The notes under the pieces were generated by a model. The model was not told the DNA's origin and did no database searches. It saw only the letters and a list, made by a program, of their open reading frames with translations. DNA of 64,000 nucleotides from positions 124,001 to 188,000 of the forward strand of contig JAPDOI010001215.1 in NCBI GenBank assembly GCA_029168955.1, written 5' to 3'. This document shows, piece after piece, positions 10,701 to 23,500 of this stretch (position 1 is the stretch's first letter; each line of letters begins with the position of its first letter). The stretch is from Aplectana chamaeleonis. Taxonomy: Eukaryota > Nematoda > Chromadorea > Rhabditida > Cosmocercidae. A program made the position numbers and the translations under genes.

Positions 10701-13700
10701 GGGAGTGAGCAGGACCCAAATGGGAGTGTTCAGGACCCCAGTGGGAGTGTGCAGGACCCCAGTGGGAGTGAGCAGGACGTCATAGAAAGTGTGCAGGACC
10801 CCAGTGAGAGTGAGCAGGACGTCACAGAAAGTGTGCAGGACCCCAGTGAGAGTGAGCAGGACGTCATAGAAAGTGTGCAGGACCCCAGTGGGAGTGAGCA
10901 GGACGTTATAGAAAGTGTGCAGAACCCCAGTGAGAGTGAGCAGGACGTCATAGAAAGTGTGCAGGACCCCGTGGGCAAAAATGCAGGGATATCGGTGCAG
11001 GCGCATGACACCACAGAAAGTGTGCAGGACCCCAGTGGGAGTATGCAGGACGTTATAGAAAGTGTGCAGGACCCACCCAGTGGGAGTGTGCAGGACGTCA
11101 TAGAAAGTGTGCAGGATATCAGTGGGAGTGTGCAGGACGTCATAGAAAATGTGCAGGAGCCCAGTGGGAGTGAGCAGGACGTCATAGAAGGTGTGCAGGA
11201 CCCCAGTGGGAGTGAGCAGGACGTCATAGAAGGTGTGCAGGACCCCAGTGGGAGTGTGCAGGACGTCATAGAAAGTGTGCAGAACCCCAGTGAGAGTGAG
11301 CAGGACGTCACAGAAAGTGTGCAGGACCCCAGTGAGAGTGAGCAGGACGTCATAGAAAGTGTGCAGGACCCCAGTGGGAGTGAGCAGGACGTCATAGAAA
11401 GTGTGCAGGACCCCAGTGAGAGTGAGCAGGACGTCATAGAAAGTGTGCAGGACCCCAGTGGGAGTGAGCAGGACGTCATAGAAAGTGTGCAGGACCCCAG
11501 TGGGAGTGAGCAGGACGTCATAGAAAGTGTGCAGGACCCCAGTGGGAGTGAGCAGGACCCAAATGGGAGTGTTCAGGACCCCAGTGGGAGTGAGCAGGAC
11601 CCAAATGGGAGTGAGCAGGACCCAAATGGGAGTGTTCAGGACCCCAGTGGGAGTGTGCAGGACCCCAGTGGGAGTGAGCAGGACGTCATAGAAAGTGTGC
11701 AGGACCCCAGTGAGAGTGAGCAGGACGTCACAGAAAGTGTGCAGGACCCCAGTGAGAGTGAGCAGGACGTCATAGAAAGTGTGCAGGACCCCAGTGGGAG
11801 TGAGCAGGACGTTATAGAAAGTGTGCAGAACCCCAGTGAGAGTGAGCAGGACGTCATAGAAAGTGTGCAGGACGTGGCAAAAAATGCGCAGGATATCAGT
11901 GGGAGCGCGCATGACACCACAGAAAGTGTGCAGGACATCAGTGGGAGTATGCAGGGCGTGATAGAAAGTGTTCGCCCCACCAGTGGGAGTGTGCAGGACG
12001 TCATAGAAAGTGTGCAGGATATCAGTGGGAGTGTGCAGGACGTGATAGAAAATGTGCAGGATATCAGTGGAAGTGTGCAGGACGTCATAGAAAGGGTGCA
12101 GGACCCCAGTGGGAGTGAGCAGGACGTCATAGAAAGTGTGCAGGACCCCAGTGGGAGTGAGCAGGACGTTATAGAAAGTGTGCAGAACCCCAGTGAGAGT
12201 GAGCAGGACGTCATAGAAAGTGTGCAGGACGTGGCAAAAAATGCGCAGGATATCAGTGGGAGCGCGCATGACACCACAGAAAGTGTGCTGGACATCAGTG
12301 GGAGTATGCAGGGCGTGATAGAAAGTGTTCGACCCACCAGTGGGAATGTGCAGGACGTGATAGAAAGTGTGCAGGACCCCAGTCAGAGTGAGCAGGAGGT
12401 GATAGAAAGAGTGCAGGACCCACCAGTGGGAGTGAGCAGGACGTCATAGAAAGTGTGCAGGACCCCAGTGGGAGGTGAGCAGGACGTCATAGAAAGTGTG
12501 CAGGACCCCAGTGGGAGTGTGCAGGACGTCACAGAAAGTGTGCAGGACATCAGTGGGAGTGAGCAGGACGTCATAGAAAGTGTTCGACCCCAGTGGGAGT
12601 GTGCAGGACGTCATAGAAAGTGTGCAGGACCCCAGTGGGAGTGCGCAGGACGTCATAGAAAGTTTGCAGGACCCCAGTGGGAGTGAGCAGGACGTCATAG
12701 AAAGTGTGCAGGACCCCAGTGGGAGTGAGCACGACGTCATAGAAAGTGTGCAGGACCCCAGTGGGAGTGAGCAGGACGTCATAGAAAGTGTGCAGGACCC
12801 CAGTGGGAGTGAGCAGGACGTCATAGAAAGTGTGCAGGACCCCAGTGAGAGTGAGCAGGACGTCATAGAAAGTGTGCAGGACCCCAGTGGGAGTGAGCAG
12901 GACGTCATAGAAAGTGTGCAGGACCCCAGTGGGAGTGAGCAGGACGTCATAGAAAGTGTGCAGGACCCCAGTGGGAGTGTGCAGGACGTCATAGAAAGTG
13001 TGCAGGACCCCAGTGGGAGTGAGCAGGACGTCATAGAAAGTGTGCAGGACCCCAGTGAGAGTGAGCAGGACGTCATAGAAAGTGTGCAGGACCCCAGTGG
13101 GAGTGAGCAGGACGTCATAGAAAGTGTGCAGGACCCCAGTGAGAGTGAGCAGGACGTCATAGAAAGTGTGCAGGACCCCAGTGGGAGTGAGCAGGACGTC
13201 ATAGAAAGTGTGCAGGACCCCAGTGGGAGTGAGCAGGACGTCATAGAAAGTGTGCAGGACCCCAGTGGGAGTGTGCAGGACTTAAATGGGAGTGAGCAGG
13301 ACGTCATAGAAAGTGTGCAGGACCCCAGTGGGAGTGAGCAGGACGTCTTAGAAAGTGTGCAGGACCTCAGTGGGAGTGAGCAGGACGTCATAGAAAGTGT
13401 GCAGGACCCCAGTGGGAGTGAGCAGGACGTCATAGAAAGTGTGCAGGACCCCAGTGGGAGTGTGCAGGACGTCATAGAAAGTGTGCAGGAACCCAGTGGG
13501 AGCGAGCAGGACGTAATAGAGAGTGTGCAGGACCCCAGTGGGAGTGAGCAGGACGTCATATAAAGTGTGCAGGACCCCAGTGAGAATGAGCAGGACGTCA
13601 TAGAAAGTGTGCAGGACCCCAGTGAGAGTGAGCAGGACGTCATAGAAAGTGTTCAGGACCCCAGTGGGAAAGAGCAGGACGTCATAGAAAGTGTGCAGGA

Positions 13701-14580
13701 CCCCAGTGAGAGTGAGCAGGACGTCATAGAAAGTGTGCAGGACCCCAGTGGGAGTGTGCAGGACGTCATAGAAAGTGTGCAGGACCCCAGTGGGAGTGAG
13801 CAGGACGTCATAGAAAGTGTGCAGGACCCCAGTGGGAGTGAGCAGGACGTCATAGAAAGTGTGCAGGACCCCAGTGGGAGTGAGCAGGACGTCATAGAAA
13901 GTGTGCAGGACCCCAGTGGGAGTGAGCAGGACGTCATAGAAAGTGTGCAGGACCCCAGTGAGAGTGAGCAGGACGTCATAGAAAGTGTGCAGGACTCCAG
14001 TGAGAGTGAGCAGGACGTCATAGAAAGTGTGCAGGACCCCAGTGGGAGTGAGCAGGACGTCACAGAAAGTGTGCAGGACCCCAGTGAGAGTGAGCAGGAC
14101 GACATAGAAAGTGTGGAGGACCCCAGTGGTAGTGTGCAGCACGTCATAGAAAGTGCGCAGGACTTCAGTGGGAGTGAGCAGGACGTCATAGAAAAAGTGG
14201 AGGACCCCAGTGGGAGTGTGCAGGACGTCATAGAAAGTGTTCAGGACCCCAGTGGGAGTGTGCAGGACGTGATAGAAAGTGTGCAGGACCCCAGTGGGAG
14301 TGTGCAGGACGTCATAGAAAGTGTGCAGGACCCCAGTGGGAGTGAGCAGGACGTCATAGGAAAGTGTGCAGGACCCCAGTGGGAGGAGCAGGACGTCATA
14401 GAAAGTGTGCAGGACCCCAGTGGGAGTGAGCAGGACGTCATAGAAAGTGTGCAGGATCCCAGTGGGAGTGAGCAGGACGTCACAGAAAGTGTGCAGGACA
14501 TCAGTGGGAGTGAGCAGGACGTGATAGAAAGTGTTCAGGACCCACCAGTGGGAGTGTGCAGGACGTCATAGAAAGTGTGC
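7767..14580 (+). repeat. 42-bp satellite array 1, clean left block
   Basis: About 160 tandem copies of a 42-bp unit. Each unit has two 21-bp halves: half A is GTGTGCAGGAC plus CCCAGTGGGA, half B is GTGAGCAGGAC plus GTCATAGAAA. They share GTG(T/A)GCAGGAC, so the ancestral monomer was 21 bp. Read on the plus strand the halves give SVQDPSG and SEQDVIE. Lengths are almost always multiples of 21, so long ORFs result: plus 8565-12449 (1,294 codons) and minus 7743-12269 (1,508 codons). The plus frame has no upstream ATG and no visible exon structure, so I do not call a gene. The units at the left edge (7767-7850) are the most diverged. Confidence 0.95.
10378..12430 (+). repeat. Higher-order repeats inside array 1
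   Basis: A segment of about 590 bp (from about 10381 to 10970) is repeated at about 11287-11875, a constant offset of 906 bp, including the same order of rare variants (CCCAAATGGGAGTG halves, GTCACAGAA, CAGAACCCC). A second block beginning GTGGCAAAAAATGCGCAGG recurs at 11874 and 12231, an offset of 357 bp (17 x 21). Diverged relatives of this block recur near 10970, 22170, 24910 and 25820. This shows block duplications on top of monomer turnover. Confidence 0.8.
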
Positions 14581-17500
14581 AGGACCCCAGTGGGAGTGTA
14601 CGACGTCAAAGAAAGGGCAGGACGTCACAGAAAGTGTGCAGGACCCCAGTGGGAAGGTGAGCAGGACGATCATAGAAAGTGTGTGCAGGACCCCCAGTGG
14701 GAGTGAGCAGGACGTCATAGAGAAAAGCGTCTGACCCACCAGTGGTGTGCAGGACCCCAGTGGGAGTGAGCAGGACGTCATGCAGAAAGTGTGCAGGACC
14801 CATCAGTGAGAGTGAGCAGGACGTCGATAGAAAGTGTGCAGGACCCCAGTGGTAAAGTGAGCAGGACGTCATAGAAAGTGTGCAGGACCCCAGTGGGAGT
14901 GGAGCAGGACGTCATAGAAAGTGTGCAGGACCGCCAGTGGGAGTGAGAGCAGGACGTCATAGAAAGTGTGCAGGACCCCCAGTGAGAGTGAGCAGGACGT
15001 CATAGAAAGTGTGCAGGACCCAGTGGGAGTGAGCAGGACGTCATAGAAAGTGTGCAGGACCTCGCAGTGAGGTAGTGAGCGGGACGTCATAGAAAGTGTG
15101 CAGGACCCCAGTGCGAGGAGCAGGACTCCAGCCGGTGCAGGACGTGCATAGAAAGTGTGCAGGACCCCAGTGGGAGTGTGTGTAGCACGGGGACGTCATA
15201 GAAAGTGTGTGCCCAGGACTCCCAGTGGGAGCAGGTAGAGCAGGACGTCATGCAGAAAGTGTGCAGGACCTCAGTGAGAGTGAGCAGGACGTCAAAGGAA
15301 TCGGGTGTGCAGGACCCCAGTGGGAGTGCCGAGGAGTGACGTGTGCAGGACATAGCCAAAGGGTGTGCAGGACCTCCCAGTGGGAGTGAGCAGGACGTCA
15401 TAGAAAGTGTGCAGGACCCCAGTAGGGAGTGAGCAGGACGTCATAGAAAGTGTGCAGGACCCCAGTGAGAGTGAGCAGGACGTCATAGAAAAGTCGTGCA
15501 GGACCCCAGTGGGAGTGGGAGGCAGGACGTCATAGGAAAAGTGTGCAGGACCCCAGTGAGAGTGAGCAGACGTCTCATAGAAAGTGTGCAGAGACCCCAG
15601 TGAGAGTGAGCAGGACGTCATAGAAAGTGGTTTTGCAGGACCCCAGTGGGAGTGGGAGCAGGACGTCATAGAAAGTGTGCAGGACCCCAGTGGGAGTGAG
15701 CAGGACGTCATAGAAAGTGTGCAGGACCCCAGTGGTGAGTGAGCAGGACGTCATAGAAAGTGTGCAGGACCCCAGTGGAAAAGGAGGTGAGCAGGACGTC
15801 ATGGAGTGCAGAGAATCTCAGGTGTAGCAGAACCCCAGTGGGAGTGGAGGCAGGACGTCATAGAAAGTGGCTGCAGGACCCCAGTGAGAGTGAGCAGGAG
15901 ACGTCATAGAAAAAGTGTGCAGGACCCCAGTGGGAGTGAGGCAGGGACGTCATATGGGGTGTGCCGGAACCCCAGTGCAGGACCCCAGTGGGAGTGAGCA
16001 GGACGTGTCATAGAAAGTGTGCAGGACCCCAGTGAGAGTGGGAGCAGGACGTCACAGAAAGTGTGCAGGACTCCCAGTGAGAGTGGGAGCAGGGACGTCA
16101 TAGAAAGTGTGCAGGACCCCAGTGGGAGTGAGCAGGACGTCATAGAAAGTGTGCAGGACTCCCAGTGGGGAGTGGAGCCAGGACCGTCATAGAAAGTGAC
16201 TGCAGGACCCCAGTGAGAGTGAGCAGGACGCTCATAGAGCAAGTGCAGGACCCCAGTGGGAGTGAGCAGGATCGTCATAGAAAGTGTGCAGGACCCCAGT
16301 GGGAGTGAGCAGGACGTCATATGAAAGTGCAGGCCTCAGGAGGCAGGACCCCCAGTGAGAGTGAGCAGGACGTCATAGAAAGTGTGCAGGACCCCAGTGG
16401 GAGTGAGCAGGACGTCTCAGAGAAGTGTGCAGGACTCCCAGTGCGAGGTGAGAGCAGGACGTCATAGAAAGTGTGCAGGACCCCCAGTGAGATGGGGTGA
16501 GCAGGACGTCATAGAAAGTGTGCAGGACCCCAGTGGGAGTGAGCAGGACGTCATAGAAAGTGTGCAAGGACCCCAGTGGGAGTGGAGCAGGACGTCATAG
16601 AAGAGTGTGGCAGGACCTACCAGTGGGAGTGAGCAGGACGTCAGTAGAAAGTGTGCAGGACCCCCAGTGGGGAGTGAGCAGGACGTCATAGAAAGTGTGT
16701 GCAGGACTCCCACGGTGGGAGTGGGAAGCAGGACGTCATAGAAAGTGTGCAGGACCTCCCAGTGAGGAGTGAGCAGGACGTGCATAGAAAGTGTGCAGGA
16801 CCCCAGTGGGAGTGAGCAGGACGTCGCATAGAAAGTGTGCAGGACCCCCAGTGGGAGTGAGCAGGACGTCATAGAAAGTGTGCAGGACTCCCAGTGAGAG
16901 TGAGCAGGACGTCATAGAAAGTGTGCAGGACCCCACCAGTGGGAGTGAGCAGGACGTCATAGGGTGTGGCAGGACTCCCAGTGGGAGTGGAGCAGGACGT
17001 CAAAGAAAGTGTGCAGGACGACAGAAAGTGCAGGATATCAGTGGGAGTGAGCAGGACGTCATAGAAAGTGTGCAGGACCCCAGTGGGAGTGTTAGCAGGA
17101 CGTCATAGGAGTTGCCTGGACCCACTGTAGTGGGAGTGTGCAGGACCTCAGTGGGAGTGAGCAGGACGTCATAGAGTAAGTGTGCAGGACTCCACCAGTG
17201 TGAGTGAGCAGGACGTCATAGAAAGTGTGTGCAGGACCCCAGTGGGGAGAGAGCAGGACGTCACAGAAAGTGTGCAGGACCCCAGTGGGAGTGAGCAGGA
17301 CGTCATAGAAAGTGTGCAGGACCCCAGTGGGAGTGGGAGCAGGACGTCATAGAAAGTGTGCAGGACCCCAGTGGCAGTGAGCAGGATGTCATAGAAAGTG
17401 TGCAGGACCCCAGTGGAGAGTGAGTGACGTCATAGGAAGTGTGGTGCAGGACCCCAGTGAGAGTGAGCAGAACGTCATAGAAAGTGTGCAGGACCCCAGT

Positions 17501-20500
17501 GCGAGTGAGCAGGACCCAAATGGGAGTGTGCAGGACCCCAGTGGGAGTGAGCAGGACGTCATAGAAAGCGTGCAGGACCCCAGTGGGAGTGTGCAGGACG
17601 TCATAGAAAGTGTGCAGGACCCCAGTGAGAGTGAGCAGGACGTCATAGAAAGTGTGCAGGACCCCAGTGAGAGTGGGCAGGACGTCACAGAAAGTGTGCA
17701 GGACCCCAGTGAGAGTGAGCAGGACGTCATAGAAAGTGTGCAGGACCCCAGTGGGAGTGAGCAGGACGGTATAGAAAGGGGGGAGAACCCCAGTGAGAGT
17801 GAGCAGGACGTCATAGGAAGTGTGCAGGACCCTAAGTGAGAGTGAGCAGGACGTCATAGAAAGTGTGCAGGACCCCAGGTGGGAGTGAGCAGGACGTCGG
17901 CAGAAAGTGTGCAGTGGGACTCCCAGTGGGAGTGAGCAGGACGTCATAGAAAGTGTGCAGGACCCCAGTGGGAGTGAGCAGGACGTCATAGAAAGTGTGC
18001 AGGACCCCAGTGGGAGTGAGCAGGACGTCATAGAAAGTGTGCGGGACCCCAGTGGGAGTGAGCAGGACGTCATAGAAAGTGTGCAGGATCCCAGTGAGAG
18101 TGAGCAGAACGTCAGAGAAAGTGTGCAGGACCCCAGTGCGAGTGAGCAGGACCCAAATGGGAGTGTGCAGGACCCCAGTGGGAGTGTGCAGGACGTCATA
18201 GAAAGTGTGCAGGACCCCAGTGAGAGTGAGCAGGACGTCATAGAAAGTGTGCAGGACCCCAGTGAGAGTGGGCAGGACGTCACAGAAAGTGTGCAGGACC
18301 CCCAGTGAGAGTGAGCAGGACGTCATAGAAAGTGTGCAGGACCCTGTAGTGGGAGGGAGCAGGACGTTATAGAAAGTGTGCAGAACCCCAGTGAGAGTGA
18401 GCAGGACGTCGGAAAGTGTGCAGGACCCCTGTGCAGAGTGAGCAGGACGTCATAGAAAGTGTGCAGGACCCCAGTGGGAGTGAGCAGGACGTCATAGAAA
18501 GTGTGCAGGACCCCAGTGGGAGTGAGCAGGACGTCATAGAAAGTGTGCAGGACCCCAGTGGGAGTGAGCAGGACGTCATAGAAAGTGTGCAGGACCCCAG
18601 TGGGAGTGAGCAGGGCGTGATAGAAAGCGTTTGACCCACCAGTGGGAGTGTGCAGGACGTCAGTGGGAGTGTGCAGGACTTTAAGGGGAGTGTGCAGGAC
18701 GTCAAAGAAAGTGTGCAGGACCCCAGTGGGAGTGAGCAGGACGTCATAGAAAGTGTGCAGGACCCCAGTGGGAGTGAGCAGGACGTCATAGAAAGTGTGC
18801 AGGACCCCAGTGGGAGTGAGCAGGACGTCATAGAAAGTGTGCAGGACCCCAGTGGGAGTGTGCAGGACGTCATAGAGTGTGTAGGACCCACCAGTGGGAG
18901 TGAGCAGGACGTCACAGAAAGTGTGCAGGACCCCAGCGGAGTGAGCAGGACGTCAGGAGAAAGTGTGCAGGACGACTCAGTGCAGATAATAGTGAGTGAG
19001 CAGGACGTCATAGAAAGTGTGCGGGACCCACTCAGTGGGAGTGAGCAGGACGTCATAGAAAGTGTGCAGGACCCCAGTGAGAGTGAGCAGGACGTCATAG
19101 AAAGTGTGCAGGACTCCCAGTGCGAGCAGACCCAAAATGGAGTGTAGACCCCAGTGGAGGGAGCAGGACGTCATAGAAAGTGTGCAGGATGCCGTGCAGT
19201 GCAGGGACCCGTGAGCAGGCGACGTCATAGAAAGTGTGCAGGACCCCAGTGAGAGTGAGCAAGGACGTCATAGAAAGTGTGCAGAGACTCCCAGTGGGAG
19301 TGTGCAGGACGTCAGGTAGAAAGTGTGCAGGGACTCCCAGTGGGAGTGAGCAGGGACGTCATAGAAAGTGTGTGCAGGACCCTCAGTGGAGAGTGAGCAG
19401 GACGGTCACAGAAAGTGTGTGCAGGACCCCAGTGGGAGTGGAGCAGGACGTCATAGAAAGTGTGCAGGACCCCAGTGGGAGTGGAGCAGGACGTCATAGA
19501 AAGTGTGCATGGGACTCCCCAGTGGGAGTGAGCAGGACGTCATAGAAAGTGTGCAGGACCCCAGTGGGAGTGGAGCAGGACGCCGCAGAAAGTGTGCAGA
19601 CCCTGTAGTGGGAGTGAGCAGGACGTCATAGAAAGTGTGCAGGACTCCCAGTGGGAGTGAGCAGGACGTCATAGAAAGTGTGCAGGACCCCAGTGAGAGT
19701 GAGCAGGGACGTCATAGAAAGTGTGCAGGACCCCAGTGCGAGTGAGCAGGACCCAAAGCTGGGAGGAGGACCTCATAGAAAGTGTGCAGGACCCCAGTGG
19801 GAGGAGCAGGACGTCAGTAGAAAGTGTGCAGGACCCCAGTGGGAGTGTGCAGGACGTCACAGAAAGTAGACCTGTGAGAGAGCAGGGACGTCATAGAAAG
19901 TGTGCAGGACCCCAGTGGGAGTGAGCAGGACGTCATAGAAAGTGTGCAGGACCCCAGTGAGAGGAGTGAGCAGGACGTCAAAATGAAAGGTGTGCAGGAC
20001 CCCAGTGGGAGGAGCAGACGTCATATGACAGTGTGCAGGACTCCCAGTGGGAGGGAGTAGACGTCAGTGGAAAAGGTGCAGGAACCCAGTGGGAGTGGAG
20101 CAGGACGTCATAGAAAGTGTGCAGGACCTTTCAGTGAGAGTGAGCAGGACGTCATAGAAAGTGTGCAGGTGGACCCCAGTGGGAGTGAGCAGGGCGTCAT
20201 AGAAAGTGTGCAGGACTCACCAGGAGTGCAGACGCTGTGTGGGAGCAGGACTTTAAGGGAGGGCAGACGTCACAGTGCAGACCGTGGGAGTGAGCAGGAC
20301 GTCATAGCAAAGTGTGCAGGACCCCAGTGGGAGTGAGCAGGGACGTCATAGAAAGTGTGCAGGACCTCAGTGGCAAAAAAGCAGCAGGACGTCATAGAAA
20401 GTGTGCAGGACACCACAGAAAGAGTGTGCAGGACGATAGAAAGCGTTTGACCCAGTGGGAGTATGCAGGACGTCATAGAAAGTGTGCAGGACCACCAAGG

Positions 20501-23500
20501 GAGTGTGCAGGACGTCAAACAGTGCAGGACGTGACAGAAAGAGTGAAGGATATCAGTGGGAGTGAGCTGGACGTGATAGAAAGTGTCTGCAGGACCCCAG
20601 TGGAAGTGTGCAGGACGTCATAGAAAGTGTGCAGGACTCCCAGTGGGAGTGAGCAGGATGTCATAGAAAGTGTGCAGGACCCCAGTGGGGAGTGAGCAGG
20701 ACAAGTCACAGAAAGTGTGCAGGACTCCCAGTGGGAGTGGAGCAGGACGTCATAGAAAGTGTGTGCAGGACGGCAAAAAAATGCGCAGGATATCAGTGGG
20801 AGTGAGCAGAACGTCATAGAAAGTGTGCAGGACTCCCAGTGGGAGTGTGCAGGACGTGAGTAGAAAGTGTGCAGGACCCACCAGTGGGAGTGAGCAGGAC
20901 GTCATAGAAAGTGTGCAGGACCCCAGTGGGAGGAGCAGGATGCTGGTAGAAAGCGCTGCAGGACTCCACCAGTGGGAGTGAGCAGGACGTCATGGAAAGT
21001 GTGCAGGACCCCAGTGGGAGTGAGCAGGACGTCATAGAAAGTGTGCAGGACCCCAGTGGGAGTGAGCAGGACCCAAATGGGAGTGTTCAGGACCCAGTGG
21101 GAGGTGCAGGACCCCAGTGGGAGTGAGCAGGACGTCATAGAAAGTGTGCAGGACCCCAGTGAGAGTGAGCAGGACGTCACAGAAAGTGTTCGACCCACCA
21201 GAGGAGGTGGTGACCTCAGTGGGAGTGTGAGCAGGACGTCATAGAAAGTGTGCAAGACCCACCAGTGGGAGTGAGCAGGACGTCATGCAGGAAAGTGTGC
21301 AGGACCCCAGTGAGAGTGGGAGCAGGACGTCATAGAAAGTGTGCAGGACCCCAGTGGGAGTGGGAGCACGGACGCTGCACAGAAAGTGTGCAGGACCCCA
21401 GTGGGAGTGAGCAGGACGTCTAGAAAGTGTGCAGGACTCCCAGTGGGAGTGAGCAGGACGTCATAGAAAAAGTTCAGGACCCAGTGGGAGTGGGAGCAGG
21501 ACGTCATATGGGAGTGTGCAGGACCCAAGTGGGAGTGAGCAGGACGTCAGTAGAAAGTGTGCAGGGACTCCCAGTGGGAGTGAGCAGGACCCAAATGGGA
21601 GGTGCAGTACCCCAGTGAAAGTGTGCAGCAGGACCCCAGTGGGAGTGAGCAGGACGTCACAGAAAAGTGTGCAGGACCCCAGTGAGAGTGAGCAGGACGT
21701 CATAGAAAGTGTGCAGGACCCCAGTGGGAGTGAGCAGGACGTCATAGAAAGTGTGCAGGACCCCAGTGAGAGTGGGAGCAGGACGTCATAGAAAGTGTGC
21801 AGGACGGGCAAAAATGCGCAGGATCAGTGGGAGTGAGCATGACACCGTTATAGAAAGTGTGCAGGACCCCAGTGGGAGGAGCAGGACGTCATAGAAAGTG
21901 TGCAGGACCCCACCAGTGGGAGTGAGCAGGACGTCATAGAAAGTGTGCAGGGACTCCCAGTGCGGAGTGAGCAGGACGTCATAGAAAATGTGCAGGACCC
22001 CAGTGGGAGTGAGCAGGATCGTCATAGAAAGTGTGCAGGACCCCAGTGGGAGTGAGCAGGACGTCATAGAAAGTATGCAGGACCCCAGTGGGAGTGAGCA
22101 GGACGTCATAGAAAGTGTGCAGGACCCCAGTGGGAGTGAGCAGGACGTCATAGAAAGTGTGCAGGACGTGGCAAAAAAATGCGCAGGATATCAGTGGGAG
22201 TGAGCAGGACGTCATAGAAAGTGTGCAGGACCCCAGTGGGAGTGAGCAGGACGTCATAGAAAGTGTGCAGGACCCACCAGTGGGAGTGAGCAGGACGTGG
22301 AGCATAGAAAGTGGTGCAGGATCCCAGTGGGAGTGAGCAGGACGTCATAGAGTGTGCAGGACCCACCAGTGGGAGTGAGCAGGACGTCAGTGCAAAGTGT
22401 GCAGGACCCCAGTGGGAGTGAGCAGGACGTCAAAGAAAGTGTGCAGGACGACAAAGTGCGCAGGATATCAGTGGAGTGTGCAGGACACCAGTGAAAGTGT
22501 GCAGGGACATCAGTGGGAGTGTTGCAGGACGGATAGAAAGCGTCTGGACCCACCAGTGGAGTGCAGGACGCCAGTGGGAGGAGCAGGACGTCATAGAAAG
22601 TGTGCAGGACCCCATTGTGCGGGAGTGAGCAGGACGTCATAGAAAGTGTGCAGGGACCCCAGTGGGAGTGGAGCAGGACGTCATAGAAAGTGTGCAGGAC
22701 CCCAGTGGGAGTGAGCAGGACGTCATAGAAAGTGTGCAGGACCCCAGTGGGAGTGGGAGCAGGACGTCATAGAAAGTGTGCAGGACCCCAGTGGGAGTGA
22801 GTGCAGACGTCATAGAAAGTGTGCAGGACCCCAGTGGGAGTGGAGCAGGACGTCACAGGAAGTGTGCAGGACCCACCAGTGAGAGTGAGCAGGACGTCAT
22901 AGAAAGTGTGCAGGACCTCAGTGGGAGTGAGCAGGACGTCATGGGAGGCAGAACCCCAGTGGGAGTGTGCAGGACTCAAATGGGAGTGAGCAGGACGTCA
23001 TAGAAAGTGTGCAGGACCCCAGTGGAAGTGAGCAGGACGTCATAGAAAGCGGGCAGGACCCCAGTGGGAGTGAGCAGGACGTCATAGAAAGTGGTGCAGG
23101 ACCCCAGTGGGAGAGTGAGCAGGACGTCATAGAAAGTGTGCAGGACCCCAGTGGGAGTGAGCAGGACGTCATAGAAAGCGTGCAGGACCCCAGTGGGAGT
23201 GAGCAGGACGTCGTAGAAAGTGTGCAGGACCCTAGTGGGAGTGTGCAGGACGTCGTAAAAAGTGTGCAGGACCCCAGTGGGAGTGAGCAGGACGTCATAG
23301 AAAGTGTGCAGGACCCCAGTGGGAGTGAGCAGGACGTCGCAAAAAGTGTGCAGGACCCCAGTGGGAGTGAGCAGGACGTCATAGAAAGTGTGCAGGACCC
23401 CAGTGGGAGTGAGCAGGACGTCATAGAAAGTGTGCAGGACCCTAGTGGGAGTGAGCAGGACGTCATAGAAAGTGTGCAGAACCCCAGTGGGAGTGGAGCA

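Noticed and set aside
7743..12269. A 1,508-residue minus-strand protein gene
   Set aside because: The frame exists because the 42-bp unit lacks stops on that strand. It starts and ends without gene signals and overlaps equally open frames.
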